Below, one piece after another: positions 16,996 to 25,080 of a stretch of 64,000 nucleotides of DNA. A program made the translations under genes and the position numbers. How positions within the stretch are numbered: the stretch's first letter is position 1; each line of letters opens with the position of its first letter. Source of the stretch: DATEDA01 sp963744255 (GTDB taxonomy: Bacteria > Pseudomonadota > Gammaproteobacteria > Burkholderiales > SG8-39); the NCBI GenBank assembly GCA_963744255.1, contig CAVUSZ010000047.1:62001-126000 (forward strand), written 5' to 3'. Under the pieces are notes generated by a model. That model made no database searches, was not told where the DNA came from, and worked only from the letters and a program-made list of their open reading frames with translations.

Positions 16996-19900
16996 ATGCC
17001 GCAACCGTCCTTCGTTCATCTTCGGCTCCACAGCGAGTTTTCGATCGTCGACGGGATCGCGCGGATCGACGACGCAGTCGCGCGCGCGGCGGCCGATCGG
17101 ATGGGCGCGCTTGCGCTCACCGACCTCGCCAACGTGTTCGGCATGGTCGACTTCTACAAGAGCGCGCGGAAGGCCGGCATCAAGCCGATCGTGGGCTGCG
17201 ACGTGTGGATCACGAACGAGTCGGAGCGGGACAAGCCGCACCGGCTGCTCCTGCTCGTGCGCTCGCGCGCCGGCTATCTCCGCCTCGCGGAACTCCTCAG
17301 CCGCGCCTACCTCGAGAACCAGCATCGCGGCCGCGCCGAGATCCGGAAAGCTTGGTTCGCCGGCGGCGGCTCGCAGGGGTTGATCGCGCTCTCGGGAGCG
17401 ATGGCGGGCGACATCGGGATGGCGCTGCTCGCCGGCAACGCCGCAGCGGCGGCGAAGCTCGCCGCGGAGTGGGCGTCGCTCTTCCCGGGGGCGTATTACC
17501 TCGAGCTGCAGCGCGCGGGACACCCGCAGACCGAAACCTACGTCGATGCCGCGGTGCGCCTCGCAGGCAAGCTTGCGCTGCCGGCGGTCGCGACGCATCC
17601 GGTGCAGTTCCTGCGGCGCGAGGACCACAAGGCGCACGAGGCGCGCGTCTGCATCGCCGAAGGCTACGTGCTCGCCGACCAGCGGCGGCCGCGCGTGTTC
17701 ACCGCCGAGAGCTACTTCAAGACGCAGATCGAGATGGCGCAGGCGTTCGCGGACCTGCCGGAAGCGCTCGCGAACTCGGTCGAGATCGCGCGTCGATGCA
17801 ACCTCGCGCTGGAGCTGGGCAAGTCGCGGCTGCCCGAGTTTCCGACGCCGCCCGGCGTCACCCTCGAGGACCATCTCGTCCGGAGCGCCGACGCCGGCCT
17901 CGCGCGGCGGCTGGAGCGGCTGTATCCCGACGCGGCAGCGCGCGCGCGCGAGGCGCCGCGCTACCGCGAGCGGCTCGCGTTCGAGACGAAGACCATCGTC
18001 CAGATGGGCTTCGCCGGCTACTTCCTCATCGTCGCCGACTTCATCAACTGGGCCAAGTCGAACGGCGTGCCGGTCGGCCCGGGGCGCGGGTCCGGCGCCG
18101 GGTCGCTCGTCGCCTACGCGCTCGGGATCACCGACCTCGATCCATTGCGCTATGACCTCCTCTTCGAGCGTTTCCTCAACCCCGAGCGCGTCTCGATGCC
18201 CGACTTCGACATCGACTTCTGCCAGGACGGCCGCGACCGGGTGATCGACTACGTCAAGAAGAAATACGGTGCGGAGTCGGTGTCGCAGATCGCGACGTTC
18301 GGCACGATGGCGGCCAAGGCGGTGGTACGCGACGTCGGCCGCGTGATGGAGTGGACCTACACCCGGGCGGACGAGCTCGCGAAGCTGATCCCGTTCCAGC
18401 CCGGCAAGCTCGTCACGCTCAAGGCGGCGCGCGAGATGGAGCCGCGCCTCAAGGAGCGCGAGGATACCGAGGAGGACACGCGCGAGCTGCTTGCGCTCGC
18501 CGGCGAGCTCGAGGGTCTCACGCGCAACGTCGGCATGCACGCGGGCGGCGTGCTGATCGCGCCGGGCCGGCTCACCGACTTCTGCCCGCTCTACGCGGCG
18601 CACGGCTCGGAGTCGGTCGTCTCGCAGCTCGACATGAAGGGCGTCGAGGCGGTCGGGCTGGTGAAGTTCGACTTCCTCGGCCTGACGACGCTCACGATCC
18701 TCGACTGGACGGTCCGCTACGCGAAGGGGCTCGACCCGTCCTCGACGCTCGCGCTCGAAAGCCTGCCGCTCGACGACAAGGACGCCTACCGCATCTTCCA
18801 GACCGCGAACGCGACCGGGGTGTTCCAGTTCGAATCGCGCGGCATGCGCGATCTCCTCAAGCGCGCGCGGCCCGACCGCTTCGAGGACCTGATCGCGCTG
18901 GTGGCGCTCTACCGGCCGGGGCCGATGGACCTCATCCCCGACTTCATCGAGCGGAAGCACGGCCGCCAGCGTGTCGAATATCTCGATCCGCGCCTCGAGA
19001 CCATCCTGGGGCCGACCTACGGCGTGATGGTCTACCAGGAGCAGGTGATGCAGATCGCGCAGCTGATCGGCGGCTACTCGCTCGGCGGGGCCGACCTCCT
19101 GCGGCGCGCGATGGGCAAGAAGCTGCCCGAGGAAATGGCGACGCACCGCGACGCCTTCGTCGAGGGGGCGCTGAAGAACGGGCTCACGCTGCGCAAGGCG
19201 AACGAGCTCTTCGACCTGATGGAGAAGTTCGCCGGCTACGGCTTCAACAAGTCGCACGCGGCCGCGTACGCGCTCGTCGCCTACCAGACGGCGTACATGA
19301 AGGCGCATCACAGCGCGGCGTTCATGGCGTCGAACCTCTCGGCCTTGATGGACGACACCGACAAGGTGCAGCAGTTCCACCAGGATGCGGTGGCGAACGG
19401 GCTCACGGTCCTGCCGCCGGACATCAACGCCGGCGAGTACCGCTTCGTCCCCGTGGACGCGAAGACCATTCGCTACGGCCTCGGTGCGGTGAAGGGGACC
19501 GGCGAGTCCGCGATCTCCGCGATCCTCAAGGCGCGCGCGGAGGGCGGACCCTTTTCCGACCTCTTCGATTTCTGCGAGCGCATCGACAAGCGGATCGTCA
19601 ACCGGCGCTCGGTCGAGGCGCTCGTGCGCGCCGGGGCGTTCGACGCCATCGACGACCATCGCGCGCGGCTCCTCGCCTCGGTCGGGATCGCCCTCGAAGC
19701 GGCGGAGCAGCGCGCGCGCGACGCCCAGCAGGCGAACCTCTTCGGCGAGGCGGCGGCGCGCCAGCGTCCGGCATACGTCGAGGCGCTGCGCTGGACGGAG
19801 CCGCAGCGGCTGGCGGAGGAGAAGGCGTCGCTCGGGTTCTATCTCTCGGGCCATCCTTTCGCGCCTTTCCGACGCGAGTTCGCCCCGTTCGTGCGCGCGA

Positions 19901-20439
19901 CGCTCGCCGAGCTCGGCGCCCGGAACGAGCCGCAGCTCCTCGCCGGGATGGTCGCCGCCGCGCGCACCGCGATGACCCGCCGCGGCAAGATGGCGGTGGT
20001 GACGCTCGACGACGGCACCGCGCAGGTCGAGGTGTCGGTCTACAACGAGCTGTGGCAGGAGAGCCGCGACCGGATCAAGGAGGACCGGCCGCTGGTGGTG
20101 CAGGGCAAGGTGACGAGAGACGAGTTTACCGGCGGCTTCCGGGTCGTGGCCGACAGGCTCCACGACCTCGCGGGCGCGCGCGCGCGCTTCGCGCGCGCGA
20201 TCCGTCTATCGATGAACGGCGACGCGTCCGCGGGCGGCGGAGCGGCGGCGAAGAAGCTGAAGGAGCTCCTCGGGCCGTACCGCAACGGCAGCTGCGCGGT
20301 GCGCGTCTCTTACCGGCATGGCGAGGCAGTCGCCGAGCTGCGGCTTGGCGACGAGTGGCGCGTCAGCCCGGACGACGCGCTGATCGCGTCGCTCAGGGAC
20401 TGGCTCGAGCCGGAGAACGTCGAGGTCGTGTATGCCTGA
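16996..20439 (+). CDS. dnaE: DNA polymerase III subunit alpha
   Basis: Catalytic subunit of the replicative polymerase, 1147 residues. The N-terminal PHP domain begins FVHLRLHSEFSIVDG and includes ALTDLANVFGMVDFY. The polymerase core contains GPGRGSGAGSLVAYAL and the catalytic PDFDIDFCQDGR aspartates (near residue 400). Further on are the VYQEQVMQIA and FNKSHAAAYALVAYQTAYMK motifs. The C-terminus has the helix-hairpin-helix and OB-fold (ARTAMTRRGKMAVVTLDDGTAQVEV). The ATG at 16996 gives the usual short MPQPSFVHLRLHS start. The frame is intact throughout. Confidence 0.97.
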   Translation: MPQPSFVHLRLHSEFSIVDGIARIDDAVARAAADRMGALALTDLANVFGMVDFYKSARKAGIKPIVGCDVWITNESERDKPHRLLLLVRSRAGYLRLAELLSRAYLENQHRGRAEIRKAWFAGGGSQGLIALSGAMAGDIGMALLAGNAAAAAKLAAEWASLFPGAYYLELQRAGHPQTETYVDAAVRLAGKLALPAVATHPVQFLRREDHKAHEARVCIAEGYVLADQRRPRVFTAESYFKTQIEMAQAFADLPEALANSVEIARRCNLALELGKSRLPEFPTPPGVTLEDHLVRSADAGLARRLERLYPDAAARAREAPRYRERLAFETKTIVQMGFAGYFLIVADFINWAKSNGVPVGPGRGSGAGSLVAYALGITDLDPLRYDLLFERFLNPERVSMPDFDIDFCQDGRDRVIDYVKKKYGAESVSQIATFGTMAAKAVVRDVGRVMEWTYTRADELAKLIPFQPGKLVTLKAAREMEPRLKEREDTEEDTRELLALAGELEGLTRNVGMHAGGVLIAPGRLTDFCPLYAAHGSESVVSQLDMKGVEAVGLVKFDFLGLTTLTILDWTVRYAKGLDPSSTLALESLPLDDKDAYRIFQTANATGVFQFESRGMRDLLKRARPDRFEDLIALVALYRPGPMDLIPDFIERKHGRQRVEYLDPRLETILGPTYGVMVYQEQVMQIAQLIGGYSLGGADLLRRAMGKKLPEEMATHRDAFVEGALKNGLTLRKANELFDLMEKFAGYGFNKSHAAAYALVAYQTAYMKAHHSAAFMASNLSALMDDTDKVQQFHQDAVANGLTVLPPDINAGEYRFVPVDAKTIRYGLGAVKGTGESAISAILKARAEGGPFSDLFDFCERIDKRIVNRRSVEALVRAGAFDAIDDHRARLLASVGIALEAAEQRARDAQQANLFGEAAARQRPAYVEALRWTEPQRLAEEKASLGFYLSGHPFAPFRREFAPFVRATLAELGARNEPQLLAGMVAAARTAMTRRGKMAVVTLDDGTAQVEVSVYNELWQESRDRIKEDRPLVVQGKVTRDEFTGGFRVVADRLHDLAGARARFARAIRLSMNGDASAGGGAAAKKLKELLGPYRNGSCAVRVSYRHGEAVAELRLGDEWRVSPDDALIASLRDWLEPENVEVVYA

Positions 20440-20507
20440 CGACGCCTGCGGAAGGGGGGCTTGAGCGCGATTTTCAGCCGCGCGCCGGCGCCGGTACGCC
20501 AAGCGCC

Positions 20508-21740
20508 TCACTCGCCGACGCGGAACGGCAGATTCGCCGTCGCCGCGGCACCCTTGCCGTCGCGCACCGTCGCAAACACGCGATAGTCTCCCGGCGCCAG
20601 GCCGCTGATGGCTACGCGCTGCGCATCGACAGGTCGCACTGCGCGCGGAAACTCAGCGGGGCGCGTCTCGGCGTCGCCGCCCTTCTTGAGCTCGGTGCTT
20701 TCCGCCATCACGGTCCATTCAACCGCGATCGCATCGCCATCGGGATCATGCGTATCGAGCACCGCCTGCGCGGTTTCGGATCGTCGCCACGCCGGCGCAG
20801 GATTCAAGGCGAGGCGGGTGATGCGCGGCGCGCGGTTGCCGCCCGGCGTCTGCCCTTTCCATGCTTGCGCCATTGCCTCGGCGGCTTCGGTCCATTCCCC
20901 GCTCTCCAGCAGCAAGCTGTGCCAGGTCGGCGTGACTTCCTGCTTCTGGCCCCAGAGGAAAACCAGGTGTCCCGCCGTCTGGGACGCGACCGCCGGAAGG
21001 TAACGGCGCAACGCGGCCGCTTTCGCCGTGCTCGAGGGTTCGAGCGGCGCGCCCCAGGCCGTCTTTCCCACCTGCCATTGGCCGAGCGCTCCCAGCTCGC
21101 TCACCACGGCCGGTCCGGTCCACCCTTGCGCGCGCACGCGCTCCGGCACGGTGAGCAACGCATCGCCGTAGGAGTTGACACCGAGCACATCGATGCTCGG
21201 GGCGCGCTCCTTGACTTTCCGCACTTTGTCGCCGCCGGTCTCGGCCAGCACCGCCATCGTCGGGTGCGCCCGGTCGAGCGATTTCACCAGACGCGCCGCT
21301 TCCTCGATCGCGGGCCAGACCAGCGCATCGTCGGGCAGCTCGGCTTCGACTTCGTTGCCGATACCCCACATGAGGAGCGCCGGATGACTCTTGTAACGCT
21401 CGACGAGCGCGGCGATCGCGTCGAGCTGTCGTTCGACCGCGATGCGATCCCGATAGTCGAAACCGCGCCGCGGCGGCTCGAGCCACAAGCCGGCGATCAC
21501 CTTCAGGTCGAGCCGCGCCGCGTCGCGCAACACTTGCTCGGTCTCGTCACCGTAGGTGCGAACGGTAGTCGCGCCAAGCGCCTTCAGCACATCGAGGCGC
21601 GTTCGTCCCGACGCACCCAGAATTGGGAACGGGCGGCCGTCGACCAAGATGGCTTCGCCGCGGATCGTTACTTCAGCGCTGTACGCCCATGGCGCAGCGA
21701 GCAGCCACGCGATGCAGGCATGGCGCCAGGCACTATGCAT
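20508..21740 (-). CDS. Secreted glycoside hydrolase with TIM-barrel domain (GH2-like)
   Basis: 410-residue exported protein. A signal peptide (MHSAWRHACIAWLLAAPWAYSA) precedes a domain resembling the GH2 catalytic TIM barrel. It has RTYGDETEQVLRDAARLDLKVIAGLWLEPPRRG, an acid/base candidate in WGIGNEVEAE, and a nucleophile candidate in AVVSELGALGQW. A C-terminal beta-sandwich-like region (APRITRLALNPAP ... GDYRVFATVRDGKG) follows. The substrate is unknown; related proteins act on beta-linked glucans or galactosides. It is convergent with dnaE and divergent from cytochrome b561. Confidence 0.78.
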   Translation of the reverse strand: MHSAWRHACIAWLLAAPWAYSAEVTIRGEAILVDGRPFPILGASGRTRLDVLKALGATTVRTYGDETEQVLRDAARLDLKVIAGLWLEPPRRGFDYRDRIAVERQLDAIAALVERYKSHPALLMWGIGNEVEAELPDDALVWPAIEEAARLVKSLDRAHPTMAVLAETGGDKVRKVKERAPSIDVLGVNSYGDALLTVPERVRAQGWTGPAVVSELGALGQWQVGKTAWGAPLEPSSTAKAAALRRYLPAVASQTAGHLVFLWGQKQEVTPTWHSLLLESGEWTEAAEAMAQAWKGQTPGGNRAPRITRLALNPAPAWRRSETAQAVLDTHDPDGDAIAVEWTVMAESTELKKGGDAETRPAEFPRAVRPVDAQRVAISGLAPGDYRVFATVRDGKGAAATANLPFRVGE

Positions 21741-21852
21741 GTCGCCGATCAACGGAGCGCTCGGCGCGCGGTGCCGCTAACATAGTCGCGAGCTCAAGCC
21801 GGTTGTCCGGAGGCGTCGTCGGCGCGGGCACCCCATCCGAGTGGAGATCGAA

Positions 21853-22503
21853 ATGGCAGAAACGCCGGCACGTCGGGCACCGGTCGAGATCTACAGTCGC
21901 ACCGCGCGCTTCCTTCACTGGCTGACCCTGGCGTTGATCGCCGTTCAACTCCCGGTCGGACTGTACATGTCGTACCGCGGAAACACCTTGAACGTCTGGG
22001 ACAAGGTAACCGGCGCGCTCTACAACGGCCACAAGCTCGTCGGCGTGACGATCCTGCTGGTCGTTCTCTGCCGGCTTGCCTACCGGCTGAGCCACGGGGC
22101 ACCGGCGGACGAGCCGACCATCGAGCCCTGGCAGAGGATCGCGAGCCGGCTGAACCACTGGGGCATGTATGTCCTGCTGATCTGCGTGCCGGTCGCCGGC
22201 TACATCGGCATCTCGCTCTTTCCCGCGCTCGACATCTTCGGGTTGTTCTCGCTGCCGGGAATCGTCGCGCCGGACAAGGAAGCCGCCAAGACCGCCTTCC
22301 TCGTGCACGGGCTGCTGGTGGCGCTGCTGGTCCTGTTGATCGGAGTGCACGTGGCCGCGGCGCTGTTTCACTACTTCATCCGGAAGGACAACGTGCTCGG
22401 ACGCATGATTCCCGAGGCTGTTGCGGCGGCAGCGGAAGGTATCGTGACATCTCCCGATTGTCGGCGCCCGCTCACGCGGTCGGAAGCCAGTCGAAGCCGG
22501 TGA
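21853..22503 (+). CDS. Cytochrome b561 family membrane protein
   Basis: Four-helix di-haem cytochrome b of the inner membrane (CybB type), moving electrons between quinol and a periplasmic or cytoplasmic partner. It has SRTARFLHWLTLALIAVQLPVG with the first haem His, NGHKLVGVTILLVVLCRLAYR, RLNHWGMYVLLICVPVAGY, and FLVHGLLVALLVLLIGVHVAAALFHYFI with paired His residues. KDNVLGRMIP is the usual family end, and here a 25-residue tail continues past it. That tail overlaps the convergent acylphosphatase gene by about 30 bases. Confidence 0.87.
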   Translation: MAETPARRAPVEIYSRTARFLHWLTLALIAVQLPVGLYMSYRGNTLNVWDKVTGALYNGHKLVGVTILLVVLCRLAYRLSHGAPADEPTIEPWQRIASRLNHWGMYVLLICVPVAGYIGISLFPALDIFGLFSLPGIVAPDKEAAKTAFLVHGLLVALLVLLIGVHVAAALFHYFIRKDNVLGRMIPEAVAAAAEGIVTSPDCRRPLTRSEASRSR

Positions 22504-22742
22504 AGGCGCCGTCCGTCTCGGCGACCGCGACGCGGTCGATGCGGGCGCCACGCGGGCCGCCGCGTGCCCAGTGCGATGATCGCGGCAACCGCCGCCGGGT
22601 CGCCGTCGACGACCGCCTCGACGGTGCCGTCGCGGCGGTTGCGCACCCAGCCGGCGACGCCGAGGCGCCGCGCCTCGTCGATCATCGACACGCGGTAGCC
22701 AACGCCCTGCACGCGTCCGGAGATGATGAGATGCTTCGCCAT
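22472..22742 (-). pseudogene. acyP: Acylphosphatase, disrupted by one frameshift
   Basis: Small enzyme hydrolysing carboxyl-phosphate bonds of acylphosphates. The N-terminal half reads well: MAKHLIISGRVQGVGYR with the catalytic Arg of the GRVQGVGYR motif, then GWVRNRRDGTVEAVVDGD. The C-terminal half continues in a second frame as WARGGPRGARIDRVAVAETDG...FTGFDWLPTA followed by a stop. One extra base near 22571 separates the two; removing it gives a normal 90-residue protein. Whether the break is real or a sequence error cannot be told from here. Confidence 0.85.
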
Positions 22743-22777
22743 CAGCGCGATTTCGACGCCGCCCGGAGGAATTGTCA

Positions 22778-23198
22778 ATGAGACAGCACGCTTCGAGCCC
22801 TTGCCGCTGCGGCGGCGCTCGCCGTTGCCGGCGCCGCGGGAGCGCAGGACAAGGTCATCTACCATTTCGACAGTGGCCTCGCGCAGGCGACCAAGGGGCT
22901 GCGGAACATCCGCAACCACCTCGAGGTGGATCCGAAGGCGAAGATCGTCGTCGTCGCGCACGCCGACGGGGTCGACTTCCTGATGACCGGCGCGCAGGAC
23001 GCGAACCGGAATCCCTATAACGTCATCGTCGAGGACTTGAAAGCCCAGGGCGTGACGTTCGAGGTCTGCAAGATCACGCTGCGCAACCGCAAGCTCGATC
23101 CCAAGCAGTTCATCTCCGAGGTCGAATTCACGCCCTCCGGCGTCCAGCGGATCACCCAGCTGCAGCAGCGAGACGGGTACGCGTACCTGAAGCCCTAG
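22778..23198 (+). CDS. DsrE/DsrF-like periplasmic protein (frameshift at codon 2)
   Basis: About 140-residue exported protein of the DsrE-like fold. The body reads QDKVIYHFDSGLAQATKGLRN...KIVVVAHADGVDFLMTGAQD and ends at 23198. A good ribosome site (GGAGGA) stands 7 bases before the ATG at 22778. That ATG, however, is one base out of frame with an excellent signal peptide (STLRALAAAAALAVAGAAGA). One extra base just after the start codon would explain this. Without correction the first usable start is GTG at 22926, which removes the signal peptide and first strand. Function is unknown; relatives are linked to sulfur relay or thiosulfate metabolism. Confidence 0.72.
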
Positions 23199-23388
23199 GG
23201 AACCTCTGAAGTAACGGTGACGCGAGCGCTTGTTGATGCGGCTTTCGAGCACGAGTATCCCTGCCGCGCATTCCCGAATGCGTCGCGCGCGGCTCTGACA
23301 GCATGTCGTCGAACAAGCGGTACCCGCGCATGGCGCAGCGCGATTTCGCGCCTGAGGGCTACGCCCGGTGGTCACGCCAGCGGCAGGT
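23199..23388. other. Non-coding stretch at the left edge of the accessory block
   Basis: 190 bases with no convincing gene, promoter or repeat. It marks the change from core-type genes to the kinase/peroxidase accessory block. Confidence 0.4.
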
Positions 23389-25080
23389 CTACGCCACGTC
23401 GGGGAAGCCAGGCGCCAGCATGCGAGTCATGCAGGCGGGGTTCTTGATGTGCTGCGCGGCCATCCACTCCTCGGCCTGTCGCTGAAGCTCGCGCCCTTGC
23501 TCGTCGTCCTGTAGCGCGCCGATTCGGCGCCGGGCGACGGCTGCGTACAACTTCATGTCGGCGCGGTCGAATCGACTGGCGGCGTCGTGAAGGTATCTCA
23601 GGGCCAGTGGACTACTGCCCTCGAGGTACGCGATCCCGGCCCTCAGCAGCAATGCAATCGGATCGGACCATGGCATTCGCTCTCTGGCGATGCGGCGAGC
23701 TGCGGCGCGAGCAATGGGCAGGAATCGGCGGGAGCTCCTGTTCCCGGCAGCCATCGCCAGCGCGCTGCGCGCCCGCAAGTAGAGCGACTCGATCCGGAGG
23801 ACCTGGACGCGCGTCATCAAGGAACGCCGCAGCATCGGCCTCTGTTCGGCGAGCAGTCGCCACGCCGCCTCGGCGTCGCCGCGATAGAGCGCGGTCTGCA
23901 TACGGGCCAGCATCGCGCTGTAGTGCTGACGGTGAAACCCCTTGTGCGACCATCGCTCGATGCTCTCGATGGTTACACGCTCCCCTTCGTCAGGATCGTC
24001 TGCCGCCAACCACGCGTAGTTACTCCGGGTGCACAACTCGGTGGCGAGGTACAAGTTCCCGCGGCTCCGCGCGTCGGCGAGCAGTGCAGGAACCTGCCGG
24101 GACACCTCACCGAGCTCCCCCAGGTACATGAGGGCCCAGATCACGAGATTCTGCGCGATGGTCAGTTCCCACGTGAGCCCCACGCACTGGTCGCGCAGGA
24201 TCGCCAGCGCCTCCTCGGATAGCGTCAAAGCCTTTTTCCATTCACCAACTGCCGTCGCCATCATGCCGTCCGCCAGGATGGACAACGCGATCGCGTGCGG
24301 GTGACCGACGCCCTTCGCCAGTACCTTTGACTGTTGGACGAGTTTCTGGCTTAGCTTTCTGCCGCTCGGATACGCGGCTCTGGCGGCCGACTCGATCGCC
24401 ATCGCGCGAGCGATGCGAGACGGCTCGCCGGCATCGAGCGCCATGAGCAGGTGACGCACGCTGAAATCCAAGGCGCTGATCATGTCCACCAGCAACAACC
24501 CCGTCGTCGCCGACCAGCAGGTGTCCATGCGAAGGAGCGTATCGGCGTCGATTTCGTCGACGCGCCTTGGAACAAAGTGCAGCCCGCGCCATCGTAGCCG
24601 TGCGCGTTGCCACAACAACGACAGCAGTGCCGCACGGGGGCTTCGGGGCACGCCCACCCCCATGTCCGCGAGCATGGTGCGAATCAAGTCCAGGCCGCGA
24701 TCGATGTGCCCGCCGATCAGGAACTGCTCCGCCCCGCGCCGCTGGAGCTCGACTCGCTGGGGGTGACCTGCCCCTGCCACTGCGCGCAGGTAGGCTTCGC
24801 CGGCCTCGGCGGGCCGCCCGGCGTTGGCGAGCGCGTTCGCGAGTCCTTCCCTCCACGCGTGGGCGGCGGATGAGGTCGGCGTCAGCGCCAGGGCGTGCCG
24901 GTAGAAGAACACGGCCCGGTCGAAGGCGAGCGCGGTGCCCGCTTTCGCGGCGGCAAGACCGGCCTGAATGGAGGCGTTTTCGTTGTCTCCGGCGCCCCGA
25001 TAGTGCTCGAACAGTGCCTCACAGTCGTCACTTCGCCTCTCGACAAGCGTCTGCACCATGAGGCCGTGGATTCGACGCAC
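23389..25080 (-). CDS. Ser/Thr kinase-ATPase regulator, C-terminal TPR-like half (frameshifted from upstream part)
   Basis: Helical repeat half of a giant regulator. The sequence AVRRIHGLMVQTLVERRSDDCEALFEHYRGAGD is the standard continuation after the ATPase domain in kinase-AAA-TPR proteins. About 500 residues of TPR-like helices follow, with many Ala/Leu/Arg-rich pairs (for example AHAWREGLANALANAGRPAEAGEAYL). The end is HIKNPACMTRMLAPGFPDVA. It joins the entry at 25028-27232 if one extra base near 25105 (GCTTGCC on the coding strand) is removed, restoring REVAAAQVAPDAVRRIHG. No start codon of its own is convincing. Confidence 0.75.
   Translation of the reverse strand: MRRIHGLMVQTLVERRSDDCEALFEHYRGAGDNENASIQAGLAAAKAGTALAFDRAVFFYRHALALTPTSSAAHAWREGLANALANAGRPAEAGEAYLRAVAGAGHPQRVELQRRGAEQFLIGGHIDRGLDLIRTMLADMGVGVPRSPRAALLSLLWQRARLRWRGLHFVPRRVDEIDADTLLRMDTCWSATTGLLLVDMISALDFSVRHLLMALDAGEPSRIARAMAIESAARAAYPSGRKLSQKLVQQSKVLAKGVGHPHAIALSILADGMMATAVGEWKKALTLSEEALAILRDQCVGLTWELTIAQNLVIWALMYLGELGEVSRQVPALLADARSRGNLYLATELCTRSNYAWLAADDPDEGERVTIESIERWSHKGFHRQHYSAMLARMQTALYRGDAEAAWRLLAEQRPMLRRSLMTRVQVLRIESLYLRARSALAMAAGNRSSRRFLPIARAAARRIARERMPWSDPIALLLRAGIAYLEGSSPLALRYLHDAASRFDRADMKLYAAVARRRIGALQDDEQGRELQRQAEEWMAAQHIKNPACMTRMLAPGFPDVA

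Noticed and set aside
16897..20163. 1088-residue open frame on the minus strand opposite dnaE
   Set aside because: Arg/Glu/His-rich composition with no domain; it mirrors the codon pattern of dnaE, which is unmistakable on the other strand.
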